From a bacterium (GTDB lineage: Bacteria > Patescibacteriota > Minisyncoccia > Minisyncoccales > JAGMAB01): 7,253 nt of DNA. The first letter of the stretch is position 1, and each line of letters begins with the position of its first letter. A program made the translations under genes and the position numbers. The notes under the pieces are model-generated. The model saw only the letters and a list, made by a program, of their open reading frames with translations. It was not told the origin of the DNA and made no database searches. The stretch spans positions 1 through 7,253 of the forward strand of contig DAOWKS010000066.1 of NCBI GenBank assembly GCA_030643665.1. The letters are read 5' to 3'. Shown here piece by piece: positions 1-6,284 of the stretch.

Positions 1-798
1 GGCAAAGCGTTTAGAAATGAAATTACGCCGGGAAATTTTATTTTTCGCCTTAGAGAATTTGAACAAATGGAAATGCAGTGGTTTTGTAAGCCCGCAAAAG
101 CAGATAACTGGTTTGAATATTGGAAAAAAGAACGACTGGACTGGTATCTGAATTTGGGAATTAAAAAAGAAAATTTGCGAGCAATAGAGATTCCAAAAAA
201 AGAAAGGGCTCATTATGCCAGCAGACAAGTAGATATTGAATACAAGTTTCCATTCGGGTGGAAAGAAATTGAAGGAGTTCATAATCGGGGAGATTGGGAT
301 TTATCAAACCATTCAAAGCACAGTAGCCAGGATTTATCTTTTGAAAACTACATTCCTCATATTATTGAAACTTCGGTTGGCGTGGAAAGAATTTCATTGG
401 CTTTTTTATGTGAGGCATATACTGAAATAAAAGGCGCTCGGACAAAAACCACAAAGGCAATAAAAGAAATTGAAATTTTATTAAAATTAGATAAAAAATT
501 AGCTCCGATTAAAGCCGCGATATTGCCTTTAGTTAAAAATAAGCCGGAATTAGTTAAAAAAGCCCAAGTGGTTTGGCAATTGCTCAAACCACATTTTGTT
601 TGCCAGTATGATGAGGTTGGTTCAATTGGTAGGAGATACCGCAGACAAGACGAAATAGGCACGATTTTTTGTCTGACTTGTGATTTTCAAACTTTGGAAG
701 ACGATACTTTAACTGTCCGCGAGCGCGACACAATGAAACAAGAACGGGTAAAAATTAAAGATTTAGTCAAAATCCTAAAGGAAAAATTAGATGTTTAA
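1..798 (+). CDS. glyQS: Glycine--tRNA ligase, dimeric (alpha2) type, 3' part; start lies before the window
   Basis: This cytoplasmic class II synthetase charges tRNA-Gly with glycine using ATP. The frame is open from base 1 and encodes 265 residues up to TAA at 796-798. The first residues (GKAFRNEITPGNF..RLREFE) match class II motif 2 of the single-chain GlyRS family, so the N-terminal part and motif 1 lie upstream. Further on, SVGVERISLAFL matches motif 3, with its ATP-binding Arg. The segment from KLAPIKAAILPL to the end is the anticodon-binding domain, with the typical block GSIGRRYRRQDEIGT followed by TLTVRERDTMKQ. The internal ATG at 67 is not a start, because family similarity continues upstream of it. 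The gene overlaps the M16 peptidase by 8 bases and appears to lead or continue a + strand operon. No broken residue was seen. The identification is firm; the N-terminus cannot be assessed. Confidence 0.95.
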   Translation, partial: GKAFRNEITPGNFIFRLREFEQMEMQWFCKPAKADNWFEYWKKERLDWYLNLGIKKENLRAIEIPKKERAHYASRQVDIEYKFPFGWKEIEGVHNRGDWDLSNHSKHSSQDLSFENYIPHIIETSVGVERISLAFLCEAYTEIKGARTKTTKAIKEIEILLKLDKKLAPIKAAILPLVKNKPELVKKAQVVWQLLKPHFVCQYDEVGSIGRRYRRQDEIGTIFCLTCDFQTLEDDTLTVRERDTMKQERVKIKDLVKILKEKLDV

Positions 799-2056
799 AA
801 AAACTACTCTCAAAAATGGCTTGCGCATCATTACTGTTCCACAAAAAAGCACTCAAGCAGTGACTGTTTTGGTTTTAGTTGGAACCGGTTCAAAGTATGA
901 AAAAAAGGAAATTTCCGGCATTTCTCATTTCTTGGAACATATGTTTTTTAAGGGAACGAAAAACAAGCCGGATAAATTGGAAATTGCCGAGGTTTTAGAC
1001 AAAATAGGAGGAATTTATAATGCTTTTACATCCGAGGAATACACCGGCTATTTTGCCAAAGTTTCTGCCGAGTATTTTGAAACAGCTTTGGATTGGGTGT
1101 CAGACATTTCTTTAAATTCTATACTGCCGAAAAAAGAAATAAAAAAAGAAAAAGGAGTGATTATTGAAGAGATTAACATGCGTTATGACCATCCAATGAG
1201 TTATGTTGGAGTTTTATGGAATAAGTTGTTGTACGGAGACCAGCCGGCTGGCTGGGATATTGCCGGAACAAAAGAAACCGTATCTAAAATTAATCGTCAA
1301 AACCTGCTTTCTTATATGAAATCGCAATACACGGCTTCAAATATGATTGTTTGTATAGCCGGTAAAATAAAAAATTCTATTGCCATAGTCAAAGTAAAAC
1401 AATATTTTTCTAAAATAAATAGCGCTCGGCCAAATAAAAAATCTAAAGTGATAGAAATACAAAATGCGCCTCAATGTTTGCTTGAGTATAAAAAAACAGA
1501 CCAGACCCATCTTTGTTTGGGAGTAAGGGGATATAATATTTTTCATCCTCAAAGATATGTTCAGGATTTATTGGGAATAATTTTAGGAGGAATGATGAGT
1601 TCCAGATTATTTATGGAAGTGAGAGAAAAATTAGGAATTGCTTATTATATATCAACCAGTGTTGATTCTAATACAGATACCGGTTTTTTGGTTACCCAGG
1701 CGGGCGTGGACAATAAAAATATAGATAAGGCAATTTCTGTTATTTTAAAGCAATATAAAAAAATCGCGCAAAAAAAAGTTCCCCAAAAAGAACTTGTAAA
1801 AGCAAAAAATTATGTCAAAGGGAAAATGACTTTAATGCTGGAAACTTCTGACAGTATGGCTTCTTTTTGCGGACTTCAGGAAATTTTGGAGAAGAAAATT
1901 TTATCGCCGGAAAAAGTTTTTAAAAAAATTGATAAAGTTACTGTAAATGATATTCTAAAAACAGCCAAGGATATTTTTCAGCCAACAAAATTAAATTTAG
2001 CTTTAATCGGCCCGTTTAAATCTCAAGATAAATTTGAAAAATTATTAAAACTATGA
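791..2056 (+). CDS. M16 family zinc peptidase (mitochondrial-processing-peptidase-like)
   Basis: This is a 421-residue inverzincin metallopeptidase. Family members cleave peptides or presequences, but the substrate here is unknown. The inverted zinc motif HFLEH is at residues 46-50 (His46 and His50 as ligands, Glu49 catalytic), and the third ligand is Glu126 or Glu127 in VIIEEINM. The second half carries the usual R/Y substrate-binding region VREKLGIAYY (about 277-286). Length and order fit the single-unit bacterial M16B form, with an N-terminal catalytic M16 domain followed by a C-terminal M16 domain. No signal peptide is visible, so it is probably cytoplasmic or membrane-associated through a partner. 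The start at 791 overlaps the synthetase end. AAAGGA at 777-782, 8 bases upstream, could serve as a Shine-Dalgarno sequence. The gene overlaps the next by 4 bases (ATGA). Active-site residues are intact, so an active protease is expected. M16B proteins often work as pairs, and no partner is present in the window. Confidence 0.93.
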   Translation: MFKKTTLKNGLRIITVPQKSTQAVTVLVLVGTGSKYEKKEISGISHFLEHMFFKGTKNKPDKLEIAEVLDKIGGIYNAFTSEEYTGYFAKVSAEYFETALDWVSDISLNSILPKKEIKKEKGVIIEEINMRYDHPMSYVGVLWNKLLYGDQPAGWDIAGTKETVSKINRQNLLSYMKSQYTASNMIVCIAGKIKNSIAIVKVKQYFSKINSARPNKKSKVIEIQNAPQCLLEYKKTDQTHLCLGVRGYNIFHPQRYVQDLLGIILGGMMSSRLFMEVREKLGIAYYISTSVDSNTDTGFLVTQAGVDNKNIDKAISVILKQYKKIAQKKVPQKELVKAKNYVKGKMTLMLETSDSMASFCGLQEILEKKILSPEKVFKKIDKVTVNDILKTAKDIFQPTKLNLALIGPFKSQDKFEKLLKL

Positions 2057-3081
2057 ACAACGAAAAAATTCTGGACATATCTTGGGGGGCGATTTTAAAA
2101 ATTGCCGTTGCCGCTTTCTGTTTTTATCTTATTTATTTGGTAAGGGATATTTTAATTTGGTTTGTTTTTGCTTTGATAATTTCTGTTTTGTTTAATCCGG
2201 CTATTAATTTCTTGCAGCGGCGCAGATTTTCCCGGGTTCTTTCCACTCTCTTTATTTATGTGGCTGTTTTTGGGGTTTTAGGATTGTTTATTTATTGGAT
2301 TATTCCGATTTTTGTTTCGGAAATTCAACAATTTACCAATCTTTTTCCTCAGTATTTTGAGAAAGTGGCTCCGCCTTTGAAAGATTTGGGAGTTGAGGCG
2401 TTTGCAAGTATGGAGACATTTATCACTGCTTTTCAGGAATGGTTAATTAAGGCGTCTTCAAGTATTTTTAACGCTTTAGCGTCAATATTTGGAGGAATTT
2501 TTTCTTTTATCACTATTTTTACCATTGCCATATTTCTTTCTATGGAGGAAAAAGGAATGGAACGGGCAATTCGCCTTTTTTCTCCCAAGAAACATGAAGC
2601 GTATGTTTTAGACCTTTTTGAAAAAAGCCAGACAAAAGTTGCCGGTTGGTTTGGCACCAGGGTTATTTGCTGTATTTTTGTCGGTTTGGCAACTTTTCTC
2701 GCTTGTTTTCTTTTTAATATAAAATATGCGGCTACTTTTGGTTTGCTGTCCGGAATTTTAAACATTATTCCAATTGTCGGGCCCGTGATTTCCGGAATTA
2801 TTATTATATTTTTTTCCGCCTTGGATTCCTGGTTAAAAAGTTTGTTTATTATAATTATTTTAATTCTTATTCAGCAGATAGAAGGGAATATTTTGAGTCC
2901 TATTCTTACCAAAAAATTCATTGGTTTGCCGCCGGCTTTAATGTTGATTTCTTTAATGCTCGGAGCCTCATTATGGGGAATTTTAGGAGCAATCGTAGCC
3001 ATTCCTTTGGCGGGAATAATCTATGAATTTTTAAGAGATTTTTTAAAACAAAGAAAAGAAGAGCAAGCCGAAATATTATGA
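2053..3081 (+). CDS. AI-2E family transporter / permease-like membrane protein
   Basis: This is a 342-residue polytopic inner-membrane protein of the AI-2E transporter family (PF01594), which includes TqsA and related permeases and exporters. The real substrate of most members is unknown, so the family name should not be read as proof of autoinducer-2 transport. Hydrophobic segments are visible at about residues 13-52 (two spans) and 62-88, then a soluble loop at about 90-145. Further spans follow near 145-165, 200-255 and 258-278, and a long hydrophobic end runs from about 293 to 328. The family's C-terminal signature is clear: EGNILSPILTKKFIGLPP followed by a Gly/Ala-rich helix (LGASLWGILGAIVAIPLAG). 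The tail is charged (KQRKEEQAE). No Shine-Dalgarno sequence is visible. The start overlaps the M16 stop by 4 bases and the stop overlaps the rsmI start by 4 bases, so translational coupling is likely. Confidence 0.92.
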   Translation: MNNEKILDISWGAILKIAVAAFCFYLIYLVRDILIWFVFALIISVLFNPAINFLQRRRFSRVLSTLFIYVAVFGVLGLFIYWIIPIFVSEIQQFTNLFPQYFEKVAPPLKDLGVEAFASMETFITAFQEWLIKASSSIFNALASIFGGIFSFITIFTIAIFLSMEEKGMERAIRLFSPKKHEAYVLDLFEKSQTKVAGWFGTRVICCIFVGLATFLACFLFNIKYAATFGLLSGILNIIPIVGPVISGIIIIFFSALDSWLKSLFIIIILILIQQIEGNILSPILTKKFIGLPPALMLISLMLGASLWGILGAIVAIPLAGIIYEFLRDFLKQRKEEQAEIL

Positions 3082-3770
3082 GTACTCTTTTTATTGTTGC
3101 TACTCCGATAGGCAATCTAAAAGACATTAGCTTCAGAGCATTGGAAGTATTAAAAGGAGTTGATTTAATTTTATGCGAAGATACCAGAGTAACAAAAAAG
3201 TTATTAGATTATTATCAGATTAAAACCTCTGTTTTAAGCTATCACCAGCATTCCAAATTAACAAAAGTAAATTATATTTTAGAACTTTTAAAAAATGGCA
3301 AAGATTTAGCCCTTGTTTCTGATGCCGGCACGCCTGGAATTTCCGACCCGGGCAATAAACTGATACAAGAGGTATTCAATTATGTAAAAATTGTTCCGAT
3401 TCCCGGTCCTTCGGCAGTAACCGCCGCGGCAAGTATTTGCGGATTTTCAATGGATAAATTTATTTTTTTAGGATTTCCGCCAACCAAGAAAAAAAGAAAA
3501 AAGTTTTTTGAAGAAATAATTGAATCAAAACATCCGGTGATTTTTTTTGAATCACCCTATAGAATTATCAAGTCGCTATGCGACTTGCGCGAATTAACAC
3601 GGATGAGAAAACAGATTAACACGGATACAAAAATTGTTGTTTGTCGGGAACTAACCAAGAAATTTGAGACAATTTATCGCGGGACAATTAAAGAAGTTAT
3701 AAAACAATTGGAAAATCCGCCAGCTGGCGGAACAATAAAAGGAGAATTCGTTGTAGTGGTAGAGAGATAA
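3078..3770 (+). CDS. rsmI: 16S rRNA (cytidine1402-2'-O)-methyltransferase RsmI, short form with repeat insertions
   Basis: RsmI uses S-adenosylmethionine to methylate the ribose of C1402 (E. coli numbering) in the decoding centre of 16S rRNA. The 230-residue product has the family blocks in order: VATPIGNLKDISFRALEVL (about 7-25), CEDTRVTKKLL (33-43), LVSDAGTPGISDPG (79-92), PIPGPSAVTAA (108-118), FLGFPP (130-135), FFESPYRI (156-163) and CRELTKKFETIYRGT (189-203). It ends just after the core strand GEFVVVVE and lacks the roughly 50-residue C-terminal extension of E. coli RsmI (286 residues). Two places look expanded against E. coli RsmI from memory: residues about 166-184, which hold a hairpin and a tandem repeat, and residues 213-218 (NPPAGG), encoded by a 16-base palindrome also found in metG. 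Both expansions keep the frame, and all core motifs survive. The start overlaps the AI-2E stop; the gene is last in its operon. Confidence 0.95.
   Translation: MSTLFIVATPIGNLKDISFRALEVLKGVDLILCEDTRVTKKLLDYYQIKTSVLSYHQHSKLTKVNYILELLKNGKDLALVSDAGTPGISDPGNKLIQEVFNYVKIVPIPGPSAVTAAASICGFSMDKFIFLGFPPTKKKRKKFFEEIIESKHPVIFFESPYRIIKSLCDLRELTRMRKQINTDTKIVVCRELTKKFETIYRGTIKEVIKQLENPPAGGTIKGEFVVVVER
3569..3587. repeat. Perfect hairpin-forming inverted repeat inside rsmI
   Basis: The arms CAAGTCGC (3569-3576) and GCGACTTG (3580-3587) are exact reverse complements separated by TAT. The element lies in the rsmI coding sequence just after the conserved ESPYRI block, where the protein is longer than E. coli RsmI. 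A transcription terminator is unlikely because no T tract follows and the frame continues. It looks like a short palindromic repeat that inserted without disrupting the gene. The arms are seen directly; the insertion origin is inference. Confidence 0.7.
3594..3626. repeat. Direct repeat TTAACACGGAT, two copies with a 22-base period, inside rsmI
   Basis: TTAACACGGAT occurs at 3594-3604 and again at 3616-3626, separated by GAGAAAACAGA. It encodes the Thr/Arg/Asn-rich stretch LTRMRKQINTDT, which does not match the RsmI consensus between ESPYRI and RELTK. Similar AACACGGAT / ACAGATTAACAC strings recur as dispersed repeats in many bacterial genomes, by recollection and not checked. Together with the adjacent hairpin it makes a composite insertion of about 60 bases. 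Confidence 0.65.
3716..3731. repeat. 16-base perfect palindrome TCCGCCAGCTGGCGGA, copy 1 (in rsmI)
   Basis: This sequence equals its own reverse complement. It is read as (N)PPAGG near the RsmI C-terminus, between KQLE and TIKGEFVVVV, at a point that is a few residues longer than in E. coli RsmI. An identical copy lies at 5434-5449 in metG. With one flanking A on each side, the shared string is 18 bases. It is GC-rich against a strongly AT-rich background, which supports an inserted repeat over chance. Confidence 0.85.
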
Positions 3771-3818
3771 AAAAAGAGAGGCAAGATTACCCCCCAATTT
3801 CATATTTTATTAAAAGAA

Positions 3819-3962
3819 CTATATTATTTCGTATATACCTTTTACTTTAAATTTGCCACCTTCAAATTCTTTACAGGTGTTATCACATATAAGTGCTTCA
3901 AGTGGCAAATCTTTTGCTTTTTCGCAGGTTTCATTCTTTTTACATTCCCAACATGAGTGCAT
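3819..3962 (-). CDS. Small cysteine-rich protein (47 aa), unrecognised, possible metal-binding
   Basis: This short gene sits in the rsmI-metG gap and reads leftwards, from ATG at 3962-3960 to TAG at 3821-3819. The 47-residue product starts MHSCWECKKNETC and has five cysteines: C4 and C7 (a CxxC with Trp between), C13, C26 and C30 (CDNTC). A lysine/glutamate-rich tail ends KVKGIYEII. The spacing suggests a small zinc or other metal knuckle, but no family was recognised. There is no signal peptide or membrane segment, so it is probably cytoplasmic. Support for a real gene comes from a GGCGGAG ribosome binding site 5 bases before the ATG and a near-consensus sigma70-type promoter further upstream. 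It runs opposite to its neighbours, diverges from metG and converges on the end of rsmI. It carries no transfer or toxin signature that I can see. Function unknown. Confidence 0.78.
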   Translation of the reverse strand: MHSCWECKKNETCEKAKDLPLEALICDNTCKEFEGGKFKVKGIYEII

Positions 3963-3967
3963 TTTTT

Positions 3968-3974
3968 CTCCGCC
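3968..3974 (-). promoter_or_regulatory. Ribosome binding site of the 47-aa cysteine-rich gene
   Basis: On the minus strand the sequence reads GGCGGAG, then 5 bases (AAAAA), then ATG. GGAG pairs with the anti-Shine-Dalgarno core of 16S rRNA at normal spacing. This decides the start codon of the small gene. It stands out because metG, tatD and the methyltransferase have no such site. Confidence 0.75.
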
Positions 3975-3991
3975 TTTATTTTAGTAACGCT

Positions 3992-4020
3992 ATCATAATA
4001 TATTACAAAAATTATGTCAA
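3992..4020 (-). promoter_or_regulatory. Sigma70-type promoter for the 47-aa gene, overlapping the metG start
   Basis: On the minus strand TTGACA (4020-4015, exact -35 consensus) is followed by a 17-base spacer (4014-3998) and TATGAT (3997-3992, five of six matches to TATAAT). This predicts transcription starting near 3985 and a leader of about 22 bases containing the ribosome binding site. The -35 box lies on the first codons of metG and overlaps its start codon. The -10 region also overlaps any + strand promoter that metG can have, so the two genes may interfere with or co-regulate each other. The match is seen directly; activity is inferred. Confidence 0.75.
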
Positions 4021-5489
4021 ACAGACCTAAAATTTTTTTTGTTTCTACGGCAATAGATTATGTTAATGCTTCTCCTCATTTAGGCCATGCTCTTGAGAAA
4101 GTTCAGGCAGATGTTTTAGCAAGACATAGCCGGTTTTTAGGACAGGAAGTTTTCTTTTTGAGCGGCACTGATGAGAATAGTTTAAAAAATGTTCAGGCAG
4201 CAAAAAAAGAAGGAATTTCAGTAAAGAAATTAGTAGATAAAAATTCCCAGAAATTTTATGAATTAAAAAATCTTTTGAATTTATCTTTTGATGATTTTAT
4301 TAGAACCACAGAAAAGCGGCATATCAAAGGGGTTCAGAAATTATGGTTGGCTTGTAAAAAAGATATTTACAAAAAGAAATATAAGGGACTTTATTGTGTT
4401 GGTTGTGAACAATTTTATAAAAAGAAAGAATTAATCAATGGGCTTTGTCCAGAACATAAGGTTAAGCCAGAAATAGTTGAGGAAGAGAATTATTTTTTTC
4501 GGCTTTCAAAATACGAAAAGCAATTAAAAAGAATAATTGAAAAAGACGAACTTAAAATAATTCCAGAAACTCGAAAAAATGAAGTTTTAAGTTTTGTAGA
4601 ACAAGGATTAGAAGATATTTGTATTTCTCGTTCAAGTAAACGGGCTCAAGGATGGGGGATTGATGTACCGGGTGATTCCACTCAAAAAATTTGGGTCTGG
4701 TTGGATGCGCTTTCAAACTATATTAATGCTTTAGGATATGGAGATAATAATAAAAAGTTTCAAGAATGGTGGCAAAAAAATCATAATAAATTACATATTA
4801 TTGGCAAAGGAATTTTAAGATTCCATTGTCTATATTGGCCGGCATTTTTACTTTCTGCAAAATTATCTTTGCCAAAAACTATTTTTGTTCATGGTTATTT
4901 AACTTCTAACGGTCAGAAAATGTCAAAGAGTTTAGGAAATGTGATTGACCCGTTTGAATTGGTTGAAAGATACGGTACTGACGCAGTTCGCTATTTTCTT
5001 TTGCGGGAAATTCCGTCAACCGAAGACGGAGATTTTACTTATAAGAAGTTTGAGGAACGCTACAATGCTGATTTATCAAAGGGTTTAGGCAACTTAGTGG
5101 CAAGAGTAATGACAATGGCGGAAATTTCAAAATTGTCATTCATCTTAAAGAAATTATCAAAACCTGATTTTCTTGATTCCAAATTTCAAACAGTGGTAGA
5201 TAAAACTTGGAAAGAATACAAAAAATCATTAGATGAATTCAAATTTAATGAATCCTTGAGAGAAATTTGGAAACTAATAAGTTTTTGCGATAGAACCATT
5301 GAAAAGGAGAGGCCTTGGGAGAAATCCAAGAAACAGTCATTAGTAATTAGTGAATTGTTATTTGCTTTAACAAATATAGCTGAAATGTTAAAACCATTTT
5401 TGCCGGAAACATCGGAGAAAATATTAAAAAACATCCGCCAGCTGGCGGAAAAGACCAAAAAAAGCAAACCGCTTTTTCCTCGCATTTAG
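4014..5489 (+). CDS. metG: Methionine--tRNA ligase, zinc-containing form without the C-terminal tRNA-binding domain
   Basis: This class Ia synthetase charges initiator and elongator tRNA-Met in the cytoplasm. The 491-residue chain contains STAIDYVNASPHLGHA, with the HIGH-type signature HLGH at 22-25. A connective-peptide zinc knuckle follows (C128, C131, C145, H148 in YCVGC..CPEH), then the methionine-site region IWVWLDALSNYI (226-237) and KMSKS at 302-306. The helical anticodon-binding domain runs from about 345 to 475 (KGLGNLVARV, ERPWE). It ends PLFPRI and lacks the EMAPII/Trbp111-like extension of longer MetG proteins; short forms are common. Near the end, residues IRQLAE (474-479) are encoded by the same 16-base palindrome seen in rsmI. 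The start at 4014 fits the family N-terminus, but no Shine-Dalgarno sequence precedes it. A TATA-rich stretch (CATAAT at 3994-3999) could start a nearly leaderless transcript. tatD follows after 4 bases. Confidence 0.96.
   Translation: MSNRPKIFFVSTAIDYVNASPHLGHALEKVQADVLARHSRFLGQEVFFLSGTDENSLKNVQAAKKEGISVKKLVDKNSQKFYELKNLLNLSFDDFIRTTEKRHIKGVQKLWLACKKDIYKKKYKGLYCVGCEQFYKKKELINGLCPEHKVKPEIVEEENYFFRLSKYEKQLKRIIEKDELKIIPETRKNEVLSFVEQGLEDICISRSSKRAQGWGIDVPGDSTQKIWVWLDALSNYINALGYGDNNKKFQEWWQKNHNKLHIIGKGILRFHCLYWPAFLLSAKLSLPKTIFVHGYLTSNGQKMSKSLGNVIDPFELVERYGTDAVRYFLLREIPSTEDGDFTYKKFEERYNADLSKGLGNLVARVMTMAEISKLSFILKKLSKPDFLDSKFQTVVDKTWKEYKKSLDEFKFNESLREIWKLISFCDRTIEKERPWEKSKKQSLVISELLFALTNIAEMLKPFLPETSEKILKNIRQLAEKTKKSKPLFPRI
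5434..5449. repeat. 16-base perfect palindrome TCCGCCAGCTGGCGGA, copy 2 (in metG)
   Basis: This copy is identical to 3716-3731 but is read in another phase, giving IRQLAE instead of NPPAGG. It lies in the last 20 codons of metG, in the linker between the anticodon-binding domain and the terminal PLFPRI. A repeat tolerated in two reading phases of two unrelated proteins points to an element spreading as DNA, not to a shared protein motif. Confidence 0.85.
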
Positions 5490-5493
5490 TTTT

Positions 5494-6282
5494 ATGCTTA
5501 TTGATACTCATGCTCATTTAAATTTTACTGCTTTTGATAATAATAGAAACGAAGTGATTAAAAGATGTTTAGAGAAAGATATCTGGATGCTCAATGTGGG
5601 AACAAATTATGATACTTCAAAAAAAGCAGTAGAGATTGCTGAAAAATACGAAAAAGGAGTATATGCAGCTATTGGCCTGCACCCTGAAGATATTTTAAAA
5701 GAGGAGTTTGATTCTGAAAAATACAAAAAACTGGCAGAATCTGAAAAAGTAGTAGCTATTGGTGAAATCGGTTTGGATTATTGGCGAAGACCTAAAACCA
5801 AAAAGAAGTTAGCCGAATTTAAACAAAAGCAAAAAGAGTTGTTCAAAAAACAATTAGATTTAGCCAAAGAACTAAATCTGCCGGTTATTCTTCACTGCCG
5901 TTTAGGTTTTGATGATTTGTTAGAAATACTAAATACAAAATACAATGGGGTAATTCATTGTTTTACCGGTAATTGGCAGCAGGCAAAAAAATTTATAGAA
6001 ATGGGATTTTATATTGGTTTCAACGGAATAATTTTCAAATTAGACCTCAATGAAGTTATTAAAAAAACACCCTTGGATAAAATTTTAATTGAAACAGATT
6101 GTCCTTTTTTAACACCTCCAAATTTTTATCCTGAGCAAAGTCGAAGGATTGGCGAGGAGAGAAATAATCCTTTGGGAGTAAAAATTGTCGCGCGATATAT
6201 TGCTAAAATTAAAAATATTCCTCTTGAAAAAATATCTGAAATCACCACTAAAAACGCTAAAGAATTGTTTAAAATTTTTTAA
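5494..6282 (+). CDS. tatD: TatD family metal-dependent hydrolase (3'-5' exonuclease type)
   Basis: TatD enzymes are TIM-barrel metallohydrolases. E. coli TatD is a Mg-dependent 3'-5' DNA/RNA exonuclease linked to DNA repair and RNA quality control; the exact role of this homologue is unknown. The 262-residue product shows all the metal-site blocks: IDTHAHL (His6, His8), AIGEIGLDYW (Glu91), VILHCRL (His134), IHCFTG (His155) and IETDCPFLTP (Asp202). Residues 212-218 read YPEQSRR, encoded by a short dispersed-type repeat. They sit in the loop after Asp202, which is about 8 residues longer than in E. coli YcfH (recalled alignment). The C-terminus TTKNAKELFKIF is the usual family ending, and a copy of its coding sequence lies 705 bases downstream. 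There is no Shine-Dalgarno sequence at the ATG, which is 4 bases after metG, so it is likely expressed by read-through in the metG operon. Confidence 0.94.
   Translation: MLIDTHAHLNFTAFDNNRNEVIKRCLEKDIWMLNVGTNYDTSKKAVEIAEKYEKGVYAAIGLHPEDILKEEFDSEKYKKLAESEKVVAIGEIGLDYWRRPKTKKKLAEFKQKQKELFKKQLDLAKELNLPVILHCRLGFDDLLEILNTKYNGVIHCFTGNWQQAKKFIEMGFYIGFNGIIFKLDLNEVIKKTPLDKILIETDCPFLTPPNFYPEQSRRIGEERNNPLGVKIVARYIAKIKNIPLEKISEITTKNAKELFKIF
6129..6148. repeat. PEQSRR-type repeat TCCTGAGCAAAGTCGAAGGA inside tatD
   Basis: The string is close to the dispersed repeat TCCTGAGCGAAGTCGAAGGA, which I recall from many bacterial genomes, where it is often read as YPEQSRR or similar in proteins. Its ends (TCCT..AGGA) are inverted and the centre is an imperfect stem. 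Here it is in frame, in a surface loop of TatD next to the catalytic Asp202 block. The string is seen directly; repeat-family membership is from memory and was not searched. Confidence 0.7.
6250..6272 (+). repeat. 23-base direct repeat, copy 1 (3' end of tatD)
   Basis: This copy begins AAAAACGCTAAAGAATTG and ends TTTAA. It is identical over 23 bases to 6955-6977. It encodes the conserved tatD tail (K)NAKELF. The two copies are 705 bases apart in the same orientation, and the interval contains exactly one gene, the methyltransferase. Confidence 0.9.
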
Positions 6283-6284
6283 AA

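Noticed and set aside
434..441. GCGCTCGG shared by the glycyl-tRNA synthetase gene and the M16 gene (near 1425)
   Set aside because: It is only 8 bases long, with no extra protein length at either site, so coincidence is likely.
357..662. Long minus-strand frame inside the glycyl-tRNA synthetase gene, and similar opposite-strand frames in the other large genes
   Set aside because: These lie opposite conserved coding sequence and show no recognisable protein pattern. They are shadows.
1240..1251. Palindrome CCAGCCGGCTGG inside the M16 peptidase gene
   Set aside because: The residues it encodes (QPAGW in GDQPAGWDIAGTKE) align with the normal M16 pattern with no extra length, so chance is likelier than insertion.
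3766..3800. Possible minus-strand terminator for the 47-aa gene (GGTAATCTTGCC followed by TCTCTTTTTTT)
   Set aside because: The stem would be only 4 pairs including a G-U, too weak to call.
3771..4013. CRISPR array, tRNA or riboswitch in the intergenic gap
   Set aside because: There are no spaced direct repeats, no cloverleaf and no known aptamer pattern. The gap is explained by the small minus-strand gene and promoters.
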